A DNA stretch of 38,141 nt from Gordonia gummivorans (GTDB lineage: Bacteria; Actinomycetota; Actinomycetes; Mycobacteriales; Mycobacteriaceae): the NCBI RefSeq assembly GCF_022513585.1, contig NZ_JAKWBF010000043.1, positions 1 to 38,141 on the forward strand, in the 5' to 3' direction. Below the pieces are notes generated by a model, which saw only the letters and a list, made by a program, of their open reading frames with translations, was not told the origin of the DNA and did no database searches. Shown in pieces: positions 1 through 8,282 of the stretch (position 1 is its first letter; every line of letters starts with the position of its first letter). Made by a program: the position numbers and the translations under genes.

Positions 1-219
1 GGACGCGTACTACTCCTCAGCGACTGCGTGCACAACGCAGGCCCAGACCCGCGCACCGTCGCCACGACCCTGCCGAGACTCGATGTTCTCCTGGATGTTT
101 CCGGCGAGCATGACCTCGACCTGGGCAGTGACCTCGCGTCGGCGGGGCACGGACGATGCCTACCGGTGCGGAATCACCACGACGTCGCGCCGGCGTTGCG
201 CCGGATCTTCGCTGGTTGA
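1..219 (+). CDS. VWA-domain (CoxE-like) protein, C-terminal fragment
   Basis: The frame is open from the first base and ends at a TGA at 217-219, so this is the 3' end of a gene that starts outside the window. The 72 visible residues begin with a hydrophobic strand (VLLLSDCVHNAG), followed by DPR, LPRLDVLLD, SGEHD and a closing DVAPALRRIFAG. This resembles the last part of the von Willebrand factor A fold in actinobacterial CoxE-like proteins, which often work with MoxR-type AAA ATPases. The family call rests on recall of this C-terminal pattern and not on a metal-binding MIDAS motif, which would lie upstream. The gene converges on the esterase at 338. Confidence 0.55.
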   Translation, partial: GRVLLLSDCVHNAGPDPRTVATTLPRLDVLLDVSGEHDLDLGSDLASAGHGRCLPVRNHHDVAPALRRIFAG

Positions 220-303
220 CCCGAGCCTGAAACCTCCCACCGATTTCCGCCCTCACCGACGCTGTCTTTGCCTATATGGCAACGACGCACCTGGCCCGTG
301 CGG

Positions 304-320
304 AAATCCGGGGTGGATTT
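304..320. terminator. Small hairpin between convergent genes
   Basis: The arms AAATCC and GGATTT are perfectly complementary around a five-base loop. The hairpin lies between the convergent VWA and esterase genes, 18 bp past the esterase stop. There is no T-run, so a terminator role is only a suggestion from position. Confidence 0.25.
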
Positions 321-337
321 GCGAAGAGGTTCGACTC

Positions 338-1369
338 TCAGCGCAGGTCGGCAGCGATCATCGGCCAGGTGGTGTGCAGATCGTGCTCCCAGTACGCCCA
401 CGAGTGAGTTCCGTTGGGACGCAGCAGCACCTTGTTCGGGATGCGCAGCTTCTTCAGACGCGCGGCCATCTGGCGGGTGCAGTCGTTGACGGCAGCCTCG
501 ATGATTCCGCCGAGGATCATCTGGTTGGCGAGCGTGATGACGTCGCCGTTCACCAGCGGCGCGTCGGTGCGGTCGTACTGTCCGGGAAGTCCACTGCCGC
601 TGGTCATGTAGACCTTTGTTCCGCGTAGCTTGGCGGCGTTGATGTAGGGGTCGTTGTCGCGCCAGCCGCGCGAGGCCGGGGTGCCCCACATGTTGTTGAG
701 GTTGCCTTGGCCGCGGTCGGCCACAACCATGCGAATGTAGGCCTGCCCCAACGGATCACTGGTCCGGGCGCACCCACTGTAGGCGGCGACGGAACGGTAC
801 AGCTTCGGTGCGGCGATCGCGAGGTTGAGCACCGAGGTACCCGCCATCGAGATACCGGCGATCGAGTTGACCTTGGTGGTCTTGAGTTCCTTGTCGATCA
901 GCGGCGGCAATTCCTTGGTCAGGAAAGTCGTCCATTTGTTGCGGCCGAGAACCGGGTCGTCGCGCTGCCAGTCTGTGTAGTACGAGAAGGCACCGCCGAT
1001 CGGGGTCACCACATTCACGTTCTTGTCGGCGAAGAACTGCACATAACTGGTCTTGGCCGCCCAGGTCGCCGAGTCCTCACCTCCGCCCGCGCCGTTGAGC
1101 AGATACAGCGTCGGACTCGGCTTCTTCTGATTCTTCGGCCGCAGCACGTTGACCGGAATCAGCTTGCGCATGGCCGCCGAGTACACGATGACCGTGGCCT
1201 GCTGGGGGCCGTCATGGATGACGGTGTCGATGCGCGGGACCCTGGGATCGGGGTCCGGCGCTGCTCCGGCGATACCGACACACACGCCGGCCGCAGCACC
1301 AGCCACTGCCACCACGGCTATCGCTCGCGTCATCCATCGATTGCGCACCAGAAACCCCTTTAGTCCCAT
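338..1369 (-). CDS. Secreted antigen-85-like esterase / mycolyltransferase family protein
   Basis: This is a 343-residue exported alpha/beta hydrolase. The basic N-terminus is followed by a hydrophobic stretch (about 14-35) and a likely signal-peptidase site near AGA-APD (about 37). The nucleophile elbow GISMAG places the catalytic Ser at about 174, and the catalytic His lies in GTHSW at about 322. The LYLLNG and FSYYTDW segments match the antigen 85 / corynebacterial mycolyltransferase fold. Family members transfer mycolic acids to trehalose or arabinogalactan in the envelope, but a simple esterase role is possible. The ATG at 1369 is used; an in-frame ATG at codon 13 would also leave a signal peptide. 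The gene stands alone, 680 bp from the next gene upstream. Confidence 0.8.
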   Translation of the reverse strand: MGLKGFLVRNRWMTRAIAVVAVAGAAAGVCVGIAGAAPDPDPRVPRIDTVIHDGPQQATVIVYSAAMRKLIPVNVLRPKNQKKPSPTLYLLNGAGGGEDSATWAAKTSYVQFFADKNVNVVTPIGGAFSYYTDWQRDDPVLGRNKWTTFLTKELPPLIDKELKTTKVNSIAGISMAGTSVLNLAIAAPKLYRSVAAYSGCARTSDPLGQAYIRMVVADRGQGNLNNMWGTPASRGWRDNDPYINAAKLRGTKVYMTSGSGLPGQYDRTDAPLVNGDVITLANQMILGGIIEAAVNDCTRQMAARLKKLRIPNKVLLRPNGTHSWAYWEHDLHTTWPMIAADLR

Positions 1370-1531
1370 TAGTCACATCCGTAACAGACTATCCAGAGCG
1401 TATCGGGTTTCCAACTCGGAGAAACCGACGTTAGACAGTTGTGACCGGGCCGTGGTGTCGCTGCAGGGTCAGACGCGATGGATCGCGGTGCATCAGGCAT
1501 CCAATCGCTCTGCAGACGAGCACCCACAAAG

Positions 1532-1568
1532 GTTGCAGTTTGACGCGGCATCCGCGTCAAACTGCAAC
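1532..1568. repeat. Perfect 17-bp inverted repeat with 3-nt loop
   Basis: GTTGCAGTTTGACGCGG at 1532-1548 is followed by CAT and then its exact reverse complement at 1552-1568. A stem of 17 pairs with a three-base loop is very stable. Read on the minus strand it is followed by CTTTG, so it might end transcripts from the 3189-2051 gene pair, but it lies almost 500 bp beyond them. It could also be a processed-RNA hairpin or a mobile-repeat remnant. Confidence 0.7.
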
Positions 1569-1739
1569 TTCTTGGTGAGCGCGTCCATCCGGTCGCCGGA
1601 TGCGAGGTGCCGGCCGCGCATTTCCCCAGTTCACAGCACCGGTTACCGCTTTGGATCAGCGACCCACCCGCCGACCTCGTCGGCGATCATGGAAGCGGGA
1701 AGAGGGCCGTGAAGCGCGGCGCGGCGACGATGATCCACG

Positions 1740-1851
1740 AAAAGTAGGGGAAGAAACTCGTCCCCTATCCCTGGAGTCTTCCCCGCGAATTTTCTCGCGG
1801 ACGACTCAACAAGCAGGGGCAGAAAGTAGGGGAAGAACCTTCCCCTACTTT
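1740..1851 (+). repeat. Dispersed repeat family R2, copy 1
   Basis: This is about 110 bp, beginning AAAAGTAGGGGAAGAAACT and ending with a perfect 13-bp hairpin: AAAGTAGGGGAAG at 1823-1835, three bases, then its complement at 1839-1851. A second hairpin, CCGCGA/TCGCGG, lies at 1783-1800. The element aligns along its length with the reverse complement of 24666-24766, sharing the GTAGGGGAAGAAAC, TGGAGYCTTCCCC and TCGCGGACGACT blocks. Confidence 0.75.
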
Positions 1852-1884
1852 CAGTGGTCCGGCGCCTCGCCGACGTGGCCCGTT

Positions 1885-1942
1885 CACCTGCCCTTCGAGG
1901 CATCCCTCGGCTGGCGCCTCGGGCACCTCAGAGAGCGGTGGG
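1885..1942 (+). repeat. Dispersed palindromic repeat R1, half copy
   Basis: This matches the right arm of the R1 family: CCCTTCGAGGC, then a diverged GGCTGGCGCCTCG, then GCACCTCAGAGAGCGGTGG. The left arm of the palindrome is missing. The other copies are near 3913, 12957, 31865 and 35374. Confidence 0.65.
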
Positions 1943-2050
1943 GTGGTGGACGCTTATGTGCAGTTCAGAGCGCGAATCACCGAACTCTTCGGAGTCAGCG
2001 ACCACTCCGAGTGTCGTCTATGCGGCCTCTGCCGACCAGGACTCGACGAC

Positions 2051-2239
2051 CTACTCGATGTCCATGCTCGGCTGTCCTGCCATCAAGACAAAGATGAAAA
2101 CGCCATAGGCGACAACACATGCAACACCGGCGGTGAACAACGCGCCTACCAGGCTTCGCGTACGCCGATACACGGTGACGGCGGCGATCACGGCCGCAAC
2201 AGCCAGAATCGGAACGGACACAACGGCAGCGAGCGGCAT
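2051..2239 (-). CDS. Small two-helix membrane protein
   Basis: This 62-residue protein has two hydrophobic segments (about 3-22 and 32-55) separated by a short basic loop (YRRTRS), and a polar tail ending DIE. It starts 17 bp after the stop of the WYL regulator on the same strand, so the two are probably co-transcribed. No family is recognised. The ribosome binding site is weak, which fits translation following on from the upstream gene. The coding call rests on the clean membrane-protein pattern and the position. Confidence 0.55.
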   Translation of the reverse strand: MPLAAVVSVPILAVAAVIAAVTVYRRTRSLVGALFTAGVACVVAYGVFIFVLMAGQPSMDIE

Positions 2240-2256
2240 GAAACGACACTACTCAG

Positions 2257-3189
2257 TCACAGATACATCGTGGCCAATGCGCGAACGCGTTCCACGACCG
2301 CCGCGCGCACGCTTTCTGGCGCACACACCTCGACATCGGCGGCGAAGGTCCACAGGGCGCTGACCGCGTGCCGTTCTCCGACGAAACCCAAGGTCAGCTC
2401 GATACGACCATCCTCAACCGTGACCGGCGTTCCCTGTTCGTCGGCGATCCCGCGCAGCACCTTCGCCGTCTGCTCCGAGCACCGCACCGTCACTCCGATG
2501 ACGGTGAACCCGGCGCGAAACTCATCGCGCCGGCGTTGCCAGATCTCTTCGAGGTCGACGTCGTCGGACCGTCTGGCAGGCTCGTCGAGGATCTCGACGT
2601 CGGACATGCGCGACATCCGATACATGCGTTCGCTGCCCTCGACCTCGGCAACGAGATACCAGGTGTCGCCGGCGACGATCAGTCCCACCGGATCGAGGAC
2701 GCGTTCGGCGGCGTGGTCGGCGCCGCGCCGGCGATACCGCACGCGGATGCGCCGACCGTCGAAGACCGCCTGCTGGACGGGCCCGAGTGCGTCGAGCTGT
2801 TGTGGTGGACGCACAAAACCCTCCGGCCGCACCAGGATTCGCTGTGCAGCGCGCACCGCCGACGCCCGGAACTGTTCCGGCAGCGACGCCGCGACCTTGC
2901 GCATCGCCGACGCGAAGGCGGGCGAATCAATACGCCCACTGCCGGCGACCAGCGAACGCGCCTCGTCGAGCGTCAGTCCGGACAGGTCGGTGCGGTAACC
3001 CGGCAACAGCGCGAACCCGCCGTGCCGTCCACGTTCGGCATAGACCGGCACACCCGACAACGACAGTGCATCGATGTCGCGCATCACCGTGCGCTCGGAC
3101 ACCTCCAACTCGGCGGCGATCTGCGCGGCTGTCATCTGCGAGTGCGTTTTCAGCAGCATCAGGACCGCGAGTAGACGTTCGGCGCGCAT
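2257..3189 (-). CDS. YafY-type HTH/WYL-domain transcriptional regulator
   Basis: This is a 310-residue DNA-binding regulator. Residues 1-60 form a DeoR/HTH_11-type helix-turn-helix (MTAAQIAAELEVSERTVMRDIDAL), followed by the linker GRHGGFALLPGYR. The WYL domain, with the WYLVA motif, occupies roughly 130-225, and a WCX-like C-terminal region follows. WYL domains sense small ligands or nucleic acids in other members. The gene is divergent from the TIGR03086 enzyme at 3281, with a perfect 7-bp dyad between them, so it probably controls that gene and itself. GAGGAG upstream of the ATG at 3189 supports the start. Confidence 0.88.
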   Translation of the reverse strand: MRAERLLAVLMLLKTHSQMTAAQIAAELEVSERTVMRDIDALSLSGVPVYAERGRHGGFALLPGYRTDLSGLTLDEARSLVAGSGRIDSPAFASAMRKVAASLPEQFRASAVRAAQRILVRPEGFVRPPQQLDALGPVQQAVFDGRRIRVRYRRRGADHAAERVLDPVGLIVAGDTWYLVAEVEGSERMYRMSRMSDVEILDEPARRSDDVDLEEIWQRRRDEFRAGFTVIGVTVRCSEQTAKVLRGIADEQGTPVTVEDGRIELTLGFVGERHAVSALWTFAADVEVCAPESVRAAVVERVRALATMYL

Positions 3190-3210
3190 GATTCACATTC
3201 TCCTCGAAAT

Positions 3211-3229
3211 CATGACAGAAGGTGTCATG
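3211..3229. promoter_or_regulatory. Probable WYL-regulator operator
   Basis: CATGACA (3211-3217) and TGTCATG (3223-3229) form a perfect inverted repeat with a 5-bp spacer. It lies in the 91-bp gap between the divergent regulator (start 3189) and TIGR03086 enzyme (start 3281). A TGACA-N-TGTCA dyad between a YafY-family regulator and its divergent target is the expected operator layout; the assignment is by position and symmetry. Confidence 0.6.
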
Positions 3230-3280
3230 TATTGGCCGTTGACTGGTTCATGAGACAGCCACCAACCGAAGGAGAACGTC

Positions 3281-3874
3281 ATGAACCGCCCCGCCGATCC
3301 CCGCCCCGTCTACGCCGCAGCCACCGCCTGGACCACCGGCATCATGCGCACGGTCACCGACGAACAACTGGGCAACCCGACGCCATGCACCGAGTTCGAC
3401 GTCCGCGCACTGTGCGCACATCTGATCGGAACCGCGCGTCGCGCCGAAGGCCTCGCCGCCGGCGCCGACATCTTCGCGATCAACCCTTACCCCGACATCT
3501 ACGACGTGCAGACCTACGCCGACACCGTCGCCCACGCCATCGAGCTGTGGTCCGACGACGCCAGACTGTCCGCGATGGTCACCGTCCCGTGGGGCACCGT
3601 GCCGGGCGCGGGCGCGCTCTGGGGCTATGTGAACGAGACCCTGGTGCACGGGTGGGATCTGGCCGTCGCGATCGGGGCCGACGCCGAGGCCGGTCCCGCG
3701 ATCGTCGCACCCGCACTAGCCGTCGCTCAGCAGTTCATCTCCGCCGACATTCGCGACGACGACGATGTGCCGTTCGGGCCGGTTGTCGAATCCCGACCGG
3801 ATGCCGGGCTGACCGAGCAGCTCGCCAACTGGTCGGGGCGGGAATCGCGCAGCTGGGTCGGGGTGCGGGCGTGA
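3281..3874 (+). CDS. TIGR03086 family metal-binding protein (mycothiol-dependent/DinB-like fold)
   Basis: This is a 197-residue protein of the mycothiol maleylpyruvate isomerase N-terminal/DinB superfamily. Typical features are PTPCTEFDVRALCAHLIG at about 27-48 and the LVHGWDLAVAIG motif at about 124-135, whose histidines are the expected metal ligands. Related enzymes use mycothiol as cofactor, or have no assigned substrate. AAGGAG at 3269-3274, 6 bp before the ATG, gives a strong start. The divergent WYL regulator suggests single-gene control by that regulator. Confidence 0.85.
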   Translation: MNRPADPRPVYAAATAWTTGIMRTVTDEQLGNPTPCTEFDVRALCAHLIGTARRAEGLAAGADIFAINPYPDIYDVQTYADTVAHAIELWSDDARLSAMVTVPWGTVPGAGALWGYVNETLVHGWDLAVAIGADAEAGPAIVAPALAVAQQFISADIRDDDDVPFGPVVESRPDAGLTEQLANWSGRESRSWVGVRA

Positions 3875-3912
3875 GCTGAAGGTGTACCGCGAACAGCAGC
3901 ACCGAGTAACTA

Positions 3913-4077
3913 CCGCTCCCTGAGGTGCTCGAGGCGCTAGCCGAGAGCCTCGAAGGACCTGGTGAGACGCGTCGCCAGGGCCTTCGAGGCTCGTCGGTTT
4001 CGAGACGCGTCGGGTCGCTTCGCTCCCTCGTCGCTCCTCAACCCGGCGGCTTGCGCTCCTCGCACCTCAGGCAGCGG
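3913..4077. repeat. Dispersed palindromic repeat R1, long copy
   Basis: The left arm CCGCTCCCTGAGGTGCTCG and the right arm GCACCTCAGGCAGCGG bound a large imperfect palindrome. The inner pair GAGCCTCGAAGG / CCTTCGAGGCTC is also present. Two further fragments of the right end (CTCAGGCAGCGG and a truncated form) follow up to about 4130. It fills the 284-bp gap before the MFS gene, in which no other feature is evident. Confidence 0.75.
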
Positions 4078-4158
4078 GAGGGTCGCGTTCGCTCGTCAGG
4101 CAGCGGGAGGGCCTCAGGCAGCGGTGGACGGTTCGGAGTGCGAACTACCATCGAAATA

Positions 4159-5400
4159 ATGACCACGCCCGAACTCCCGCGCAGTGCGGTGTTCGCGTCG
4201 TTGGCCAGTCACAACTACCGCCTCTACTTCGGCGGTCAGGCGCTGTCGCTGATCGGGACGTGGATGCAGGCCACCGCGCAGGCGTGGCTCGTGCTGACGC
4301 TCAGCGGTTCGGCGTCGATCCTCGGGATCATCGTCGCGTTGCAAGCACTGCCGGTGCTGCTCCTCGGGCCGTACGCGGGGGTGGTCGCCGACCGCGTCGA
4401 TCGACGCAAGCTGATGATCGCGCTGCAGTCGGTCATGGGGATCCTCGCCGCCATCCTCGCGACGCTCGCGCTCGGCGGCTGGGTGCAGGTCTGGCAGATC
4501 GCGATCCTTGCGGTGTTGCTCGGACTCAACAACGCCTTCGAGAATCCGGCACGCCAGGCATTCATCCACCAGATCGTCGGCCACGACCTCATCCGCAACG
4601 CGGTCACGCTGAACTCGGTGCTGGTGAACGCGGCGCGAGCCGTCGGGCCGGCCACCGCGGGCGTCATCCTCGCGGCGGTCGGCGCCGGCTGGTGCTTCGC
4701 CATCAACGCGGCCAGCTTTGTCGCGGTCGTGGTGTCGCTGCTGGTCATGCGCACTTCCGAGATCACCTACGAACAGCCGGTGGCGCGCGCCAAAGGCCAG
4801 CTCCGCGAAGGGCTCCGGTATGTCGGCGGACGCCCGACACTGTGGGTGCCGCTGGTGATGATGGCGATCGTCGGAACGCTGGCCTACGAGTTCCCGGTGT
4901 CGTTGCCCGTCGCGGCGAGCGAGGTGTTCGACGGAGGGCCGCAGGCGTTCGGGTTCATGACGTCGTCGATGGGGATCGGCGCGGTGATCGGCGGGCTGGT
5001 CGTCGCGGCGCGGGGCACCACGGGCCTGCGGACCTTGACCTTCGCCGCCTTCGGATTCGGCGTCACCATCGCACTCACCGCGCTGGCACCGACCCTGTGG
5101 CTGGCGATCATCGCCCTCTTCTTCGTCGGTTGGCTCAGCGTGTCGTTCATGTCGACGGGCAACGCCACCCTGCAGCTCGAATCCGAGCCCCAGATGCGCG
5201 GACGGGTGATGGCGTTGTGGTCGGTCGCCTTCATGGGGTCGACGCCGATCGGCGGACCAATCATCGGTGCGGTCAGCGAGTATGCCGGTGCGCGCGTCGC
5301 ACTCGGCGTCGGCGCGGCCGCCTGCTTCGCTGCCGCCGCGATGGCGCTCCTGATGTATCGGACACGGACCCGGAAACCGGCTCGCCTGCAGCACATGTGA
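4159..5400 (+). CDS. MFS transporter, DHA3/EntS-like drug or metabolite exporter
   Basis: This 413-residue membrane protein has about 12 predicted helices. It opens with the typical LASHNYRLYFGGQALSLIGTWMQ segment of EntS-like MFS carriers and has the motif-A loop GVVADRVDRRKL between helices 2 and 3. The likely start is the ATG at 4159. The frame stays open upstream, but that part lies inside the R1 repeat and reads as non-protein. No good Shine-Dalgarno precedes it. The SRPBCC gene follows 40 bp downstream and may be co-transcribed. The substrate cannot be told from sequence. Confidence 0.88.
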   Translation: MTTPELPRSAVFASLASHNYRLYFGGQALSLIGTWMQATAQAWLVLTLSGSASILGIIVALQALPVLLLGPYAGVVADRVDRRKLMIALQSVMGILAAILATLALGGWVQVWQIAILAVLLGLNNAFENPARQAFIHQIVGHDLIRNAVTLNSVLVNAARAVGPATAGVILAAVGAGWCFAINAASFVAVVVSLLVMRTSEITYEQPVARAKGQLREGLRYVGGRPTLWVPLVMMAIVGTLAYEFPVSLPVAASEVFDGGPQAFGFMTSSMGIGAVIGGLVVAARGTTGLRTLTFAAFGFGVTIALTALAPTLWLAIIALFFVGWLSVSFMSTGNATLQLESEPQMRGRVMALWSVAFMGSTPIGGPIIGAVSEYAGARVALGVGAAACFAAAAMALLMYRTRTRKPARLQHM

Positions 5401-5440
5401 AGCTGTAGGCCCGCCGTACATCGAACAGAGGATTCGCAGC

Positions 5441-5938
5441 ATGCGCTATCGCGATGCACCGACCGTCGAGGTGTCCGAACTGATCGAGGGATGCACCGTC
5501 GAACGCGTGTGGGACATCGTCGCCGACATCGCGCTTCCGACGCAGGCCGACGGTGAACTGGTGTCGGCGGAGTGGGTCGGCGAGCCCGCCGAGATCGTGG
5601 TCGGGGCGCGCTTTCGCGGCACCAACTCCGCAGAAGGACTCGGCACGTGGACTGCCGAATGCGAGATCGTCGAGGTCGAGCCGGGACGACGCTGGGTCTG
5701 GACCGCGGGTGGGCCCCAAGGTGAGCCGTGGTCCACCTGGGCGTTCGAGGTCGACGCGTCGTCGAAGGGTGCGATCGTGCGGCAGTGGGCCCGCCTTGGT
5801 CCGGGACCGTCACGGTTGTCGCAGGCCATCGAGGCGAACCCGCATCTGGAAGGACGCATCATCGCCCGGCGCATGGATGACTGGCGTCGTGGCATGCAGG
5901 CGAATCTGGACTGGGTGCGCGGCCAGTTGGTCAACTGA
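5441..5938 (+). CDS. SRPBCC family protein (polyketide cyclase/START-like)
   Basis: This is a 165-residue soluble protein with the START/SRPBCC pattern: VEVSELIEGCTVERVWDIVADIALPTQ at the N-terminus, the strand VVGARFRGTN, then TWTAECEIVEVEPGRRWVW and a long C-terminal helix rich in Arg. The fold encloses a hydrophobic ligand cavity. Members include cyclases, dehydratases and lipid-binding proteins, and no catalytic role can be assigned. AGAGGA about 9 bp upstream supports the start. It is probably in one operon with the MFS exporter. Confidence 0.8.
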   Translation: MRYRDAPTVEVSELIEGCTVERVWDIVADIALPTQADGELVSAEWVGEPAEIVVGARFRGTNSAEGLGTWTAECEIVEVEPGRRWVWTAGGPQGEPWSTWAFEVDASSKGAIVRQWARLGPGPSRLSQAIEANPHLEGRIIARRMDDWRRGMQANLDWVRGQLVN

Positions 5939-5982
5939 CCATCCAATTCTCCCAATTGCGTCCGGTCGACCCGACCGCTCAG

Positions 5983-5988
5983 TAAGGT
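5983..5988 (+). promoter_or_regulatory. Candidate -10 element for the LVIVD/DUF305 operon
   Basis: TAAGGT fits the actinobacterial TANNNT -10 consensus and lies 36 bp before the chosen ATG at 6025. If it is used, an in-frame TTG at 5992 would lie too close to, or upstream of, the transcript start. That favours the ATG. No good -35 was seen. Confidence 0.35.
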
Positions 5989-6024
5989 GACTTGGATCAC
6001 GGCGGGCGAGTACCGGGGGATTCG

Positions 6025-7599
6025 ATGGGGAATCGCACAAACACATCCTTGTTGCGTAGGCGCGGACCGCGCGTGCTGCGTTCAGTGGCGATACTGATAG
6101 TCGGTGCCGCGCTGGTGGCGACCGCGCTGACGGCGACACCCGCCCACGCAAGTACCCACTACTTCCCCGACATCTCCGAGGTCTCCGTCCCCAAGGCCGA
6201 GTGCGGCCCGGGCTCGCTGCCCGAACCCGGACTACAGGGCGACGTGAGTGCGGAGGACCGAAACTCCGGCCGCAGCCGACGCGGCTATCGCTGCAACATG
6301 ACCAAGGTCGGCAACGTGCGCGGTGCGGGTGGTGGCATCGTGTCGGCCACCTTCGAGCATTGCAGCTACACGGGAAGTCTGTTCCCCGGCAACAACTTTG
6401 TCCGACAGCCGGGTGTGCAGGTGGTCGACGCGTCGAACCCCGCCCGGCCGCGCGTCGTCGGGTCGCTCACCGATCCCGCGATGCGCGGCGGCACGTGGGA
6501 GACGTTGAAGGTCAACAAGAAACGCAAGCTGCTGGCGGCGACCTCGGTTCCTCTGCTGTGGGGTGGCGGCTTCTTCGCCGTCTACGACATCTCCGACTGC
6601 GAACATCCGCGTCTGCTCAACCGCGGGCCGGGCGTGTCGACCCCGCTACCCTTCACCTCCCATGAGGGTGGGTTCTCGCCCGACGGTCGTACGTACTGGG
6701 CGTCGGGGATCTGGCCCGGCCACCTGTCGGCCATCGACATCTCCAATCCCGCTGTCCCTCGGGTCATCTGGCAGGGCCTGCACGGATTCCTGGGCCACGG
6801 CTTCGGCATGACGCCGGACGGGAACCGGATGTACATCTCCAACGGACTCGGGATCAACATCCTCGACACCCGCGCGATCCAGCGTCGGGCACCCTATCCG
6901 CAGGTACCGAGCATCGCGACGTACCTGTGGCCCGACGGACAGGTGAACCAACACACCATCCCGGTCACCTATCGCGGTGTGCCCTATATCGTCACGGTCG
7001 ACGAACTCGGTTCCGGGGGAGTCAAGTTCTTCAACGTCACCCGGCCCAACCGGCCCGACTACGCCGCGCAGATCAAACTCGAGATCAATCTCCCGAAGAA
7101 CCTCGACACCAACTTCCGGTCGGGCATGGGCGGCAGCGTCTTCAACAGCAATCCGCACTACTGCACCGTCGACCGTCCGGCCGACCCGACCGCACTCGCC
7201 TGCTCGTGGGAGTCATCGGGCATCCGCGTCTTCGACATCCGAAACATCAAGAGCATCAGGGAGATTGGCTACTACAATCCGCCGGCGCAGAAGAATGCCA
7301 CGATTGCCGACCTCCCCAACTCGCCGCACGTCCTCGGCTCGATCTCGGGCGTGCCGGCCGTCGAATTCCTGAGTCTGGGGATGGCCATCCTGCACGGCAA
7401 GGTGTCGTTGCCGGAGATGATCGGTCCGCGCACCGGAATGGTCGTCGGCGGCGACATGGCAACCGACTGGTGCTTCTCGCCGCCTGAATGGCGCGGCAAC
7501 CAGATCTGGACCACCTGCGCCGACGGTGGCTTCTACACCCTGCAGCTGAGCCCGCGCGTGTATACGCCACCGCCAAACCAGGATTCGACGATCGGATGA
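6025..7599 (+). CDS. Secreted LVIVD-repeat beta-propeller protein
   Basis: This 524-residue exported protein starts with a basic N-terminus and a hydrophobic signal sequence, with likely cleavage after TPAHA (about 37-38). Repeats of the type VQVVDASNPARPRVVG, FFAVYDISDCEHPRLL, LSAIDISNPAVPRVIW and IRVFDIRNIKSIREIG are LVIVD repeats, which build a propeller. Several cysteines may form disulfides. The ATG at 6025 follows GGGGGAT and is preferred over a TTG at 5992. Its stop overlaps the DUF305 start by 4 bp (ATGA), so the two secreted proteins are made together. The function is unknown; an extracellular scaffold or binding role is likely. Confidence 0.85.
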   Translation: MGNRTNTSLLRRRGPRVLRSVAILIVGAALVATALTATPAHASTHYFPDISEVSVPKAECGPGSLPEPGLQGDVSAEDRNSGRSRRGYRCNMTKVGNVRGAGGGIVSATFEHCSYTGSLFPGNNFVRQPGVQVVDASNPARPRVVGSLTDPAMRGGTWETLKVNKKRKLLAATSVPLLWGGGFFAVYDISDCEHPRLLNRGPGVSTPLPFTSHEGGFSPDGRTYWASGIWPGHLSAIDISNPAVPRVIWQGLHGFLGHGFGMTPDGNRMYISNGLGINILDTRAIQRRAPYPQVPSIATYLWPDGQVNQHTIPVTYRGVPYIVTVDELGSGGVKFFNVTRPNRPDYAAQIKLEINLPKNLDTNFRSGMGGSVFNSNPHYCTVDRPADPTALACSWESSGIRVFDIRNIKSIREIGYYNPPAQKNATIADLPNSPHVLGSISGVPAVEFLSLGMAILHGKVSLPEMIGPRTGMVVGGDMATDWCFSPPEWRGNQIWTTCADGGFYTLQLSPRVYTPPPNQDSTIG

Positions 7600-8279
7600 G
7601 CGCATCACGATGGTCGGGCGCGCTTCGGATTGCCGCGGCCGCCTCGGTCGCTGTGCTGATCCTGGCGATCGGCGCGGTGGCAGGCGCGGCCTGGCAGCAG
7701 TCCCGGCACAGCGATTCCGATGCGCCCAGCACCGTCGACGTCGGATTCGCCCAGGACATGTCGACCCACCACGACCAGGCAATTCTTATGTCACGCACCG
7801 CGTCCGGGCTGCCCGGCGTCGGCGCCGAGATCCGCGTACTCGCCGACCGCATGGTGCTCACGCAGAGCACGGAAACGGCAACCCTGCGTGGCTGGCTGCA
7901 ATGGTGGGGCGAGCCACTCACGTCGGACACGCCGATGTCGTGGATGGGCCACACCGACCATGGGTCGCACGGACATGCTGCGTCGCAGGAACATTCGGGA
8001 CCCGCGACCGACCAACCACCCATGCCCGGCCTGGCCAGCGTCGACGAACTCGGTCGGCTGTCGACACTGACCGGCCGGGCAGCGGAGATCTACTTCCTGC
8101 AGTTGATGATCCGACACCACCGCGGCGGCCAGGAGATGGCGCGGGACGCCTTCAACGACGACCGCGCGAGCACGGCCACCCAACAGTGGGCGCTCACCAT
8201 GATCGGCGATCAGGGCAACGAGATCGGACAGATGACCCTGATGCTCAAGGCGCGCAACGCCGAACCGTTGCCGACGTGA
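7596..8279 (+). CDS. Membrane-anchored or secreted DUF305 protein
   Basis: This is a 227-residue protein with one N-terminal hydrophobic helix (about 11-33) as signal or anchor. The DUF305 hallmarks are FAQDMSTHHDQAILMS near residue 53 and YFLQLMIRHHRGGQEMA near residue 168. These His/Met pairs form a ferritin-like bundle, and some relatives have been linked to copper or other metals. A His-rich loop (HTDHGSHGHAASQEH) between the two halves supports metal binding. The ATG overlaps the TGA of the LVIVD gene, giving tight coupling. The gene ends 3 bp from the convergent HNH endonuclease. Confidence 0.88.
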   Translation: MSASRWSGALRIAAAASVAVLILAIGAVAGAAWQQSRHSDSDAPSTVDVGFAQDMSTHHDQAILMSRTASGLPGVGAEIRVLADRMVLTQSTETATLRGWLQWWGEPLTSDTPMSWMGHTDHGSHGHAASQEHSGPATDQPPMPGLASVDELGRLSTLTGRAAEIYFLQLMIRHHRGGQEMARDAFNDDRASTATQQWALTMIGDQGNEIGQMTLMLKARNAEPLPT

Positions 8280-8282
8280 GAG

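Larger units (their letters stand above)
1370..2050. other. 680-bp gene-free region with hairpin and two repeat families
   Basis: I find no convincing gene here. The stretch contains a 17-bp perfect hairpin (1532-1568), a copy of the GTAGGGGAAGAA repeat (1740-1851) and a half copy of the CTGAGGTGC/GCACCTCAG repeat (1885-1942). The promoter of the esterase should lie in the first 150 bp upstream of 1369, but no clear -35/-10 pair was found. Frames that are open across it are short and look like GC-driven chance frames. Confidence 0.6.

Noticed and set aside
4114..5442. A 442-codon frame opposite the MFS gene
   Set aside because: The product is dominated by Arg, His, Asp and Gln without any domain, as expected for the antisense of a membrane-protein gene.
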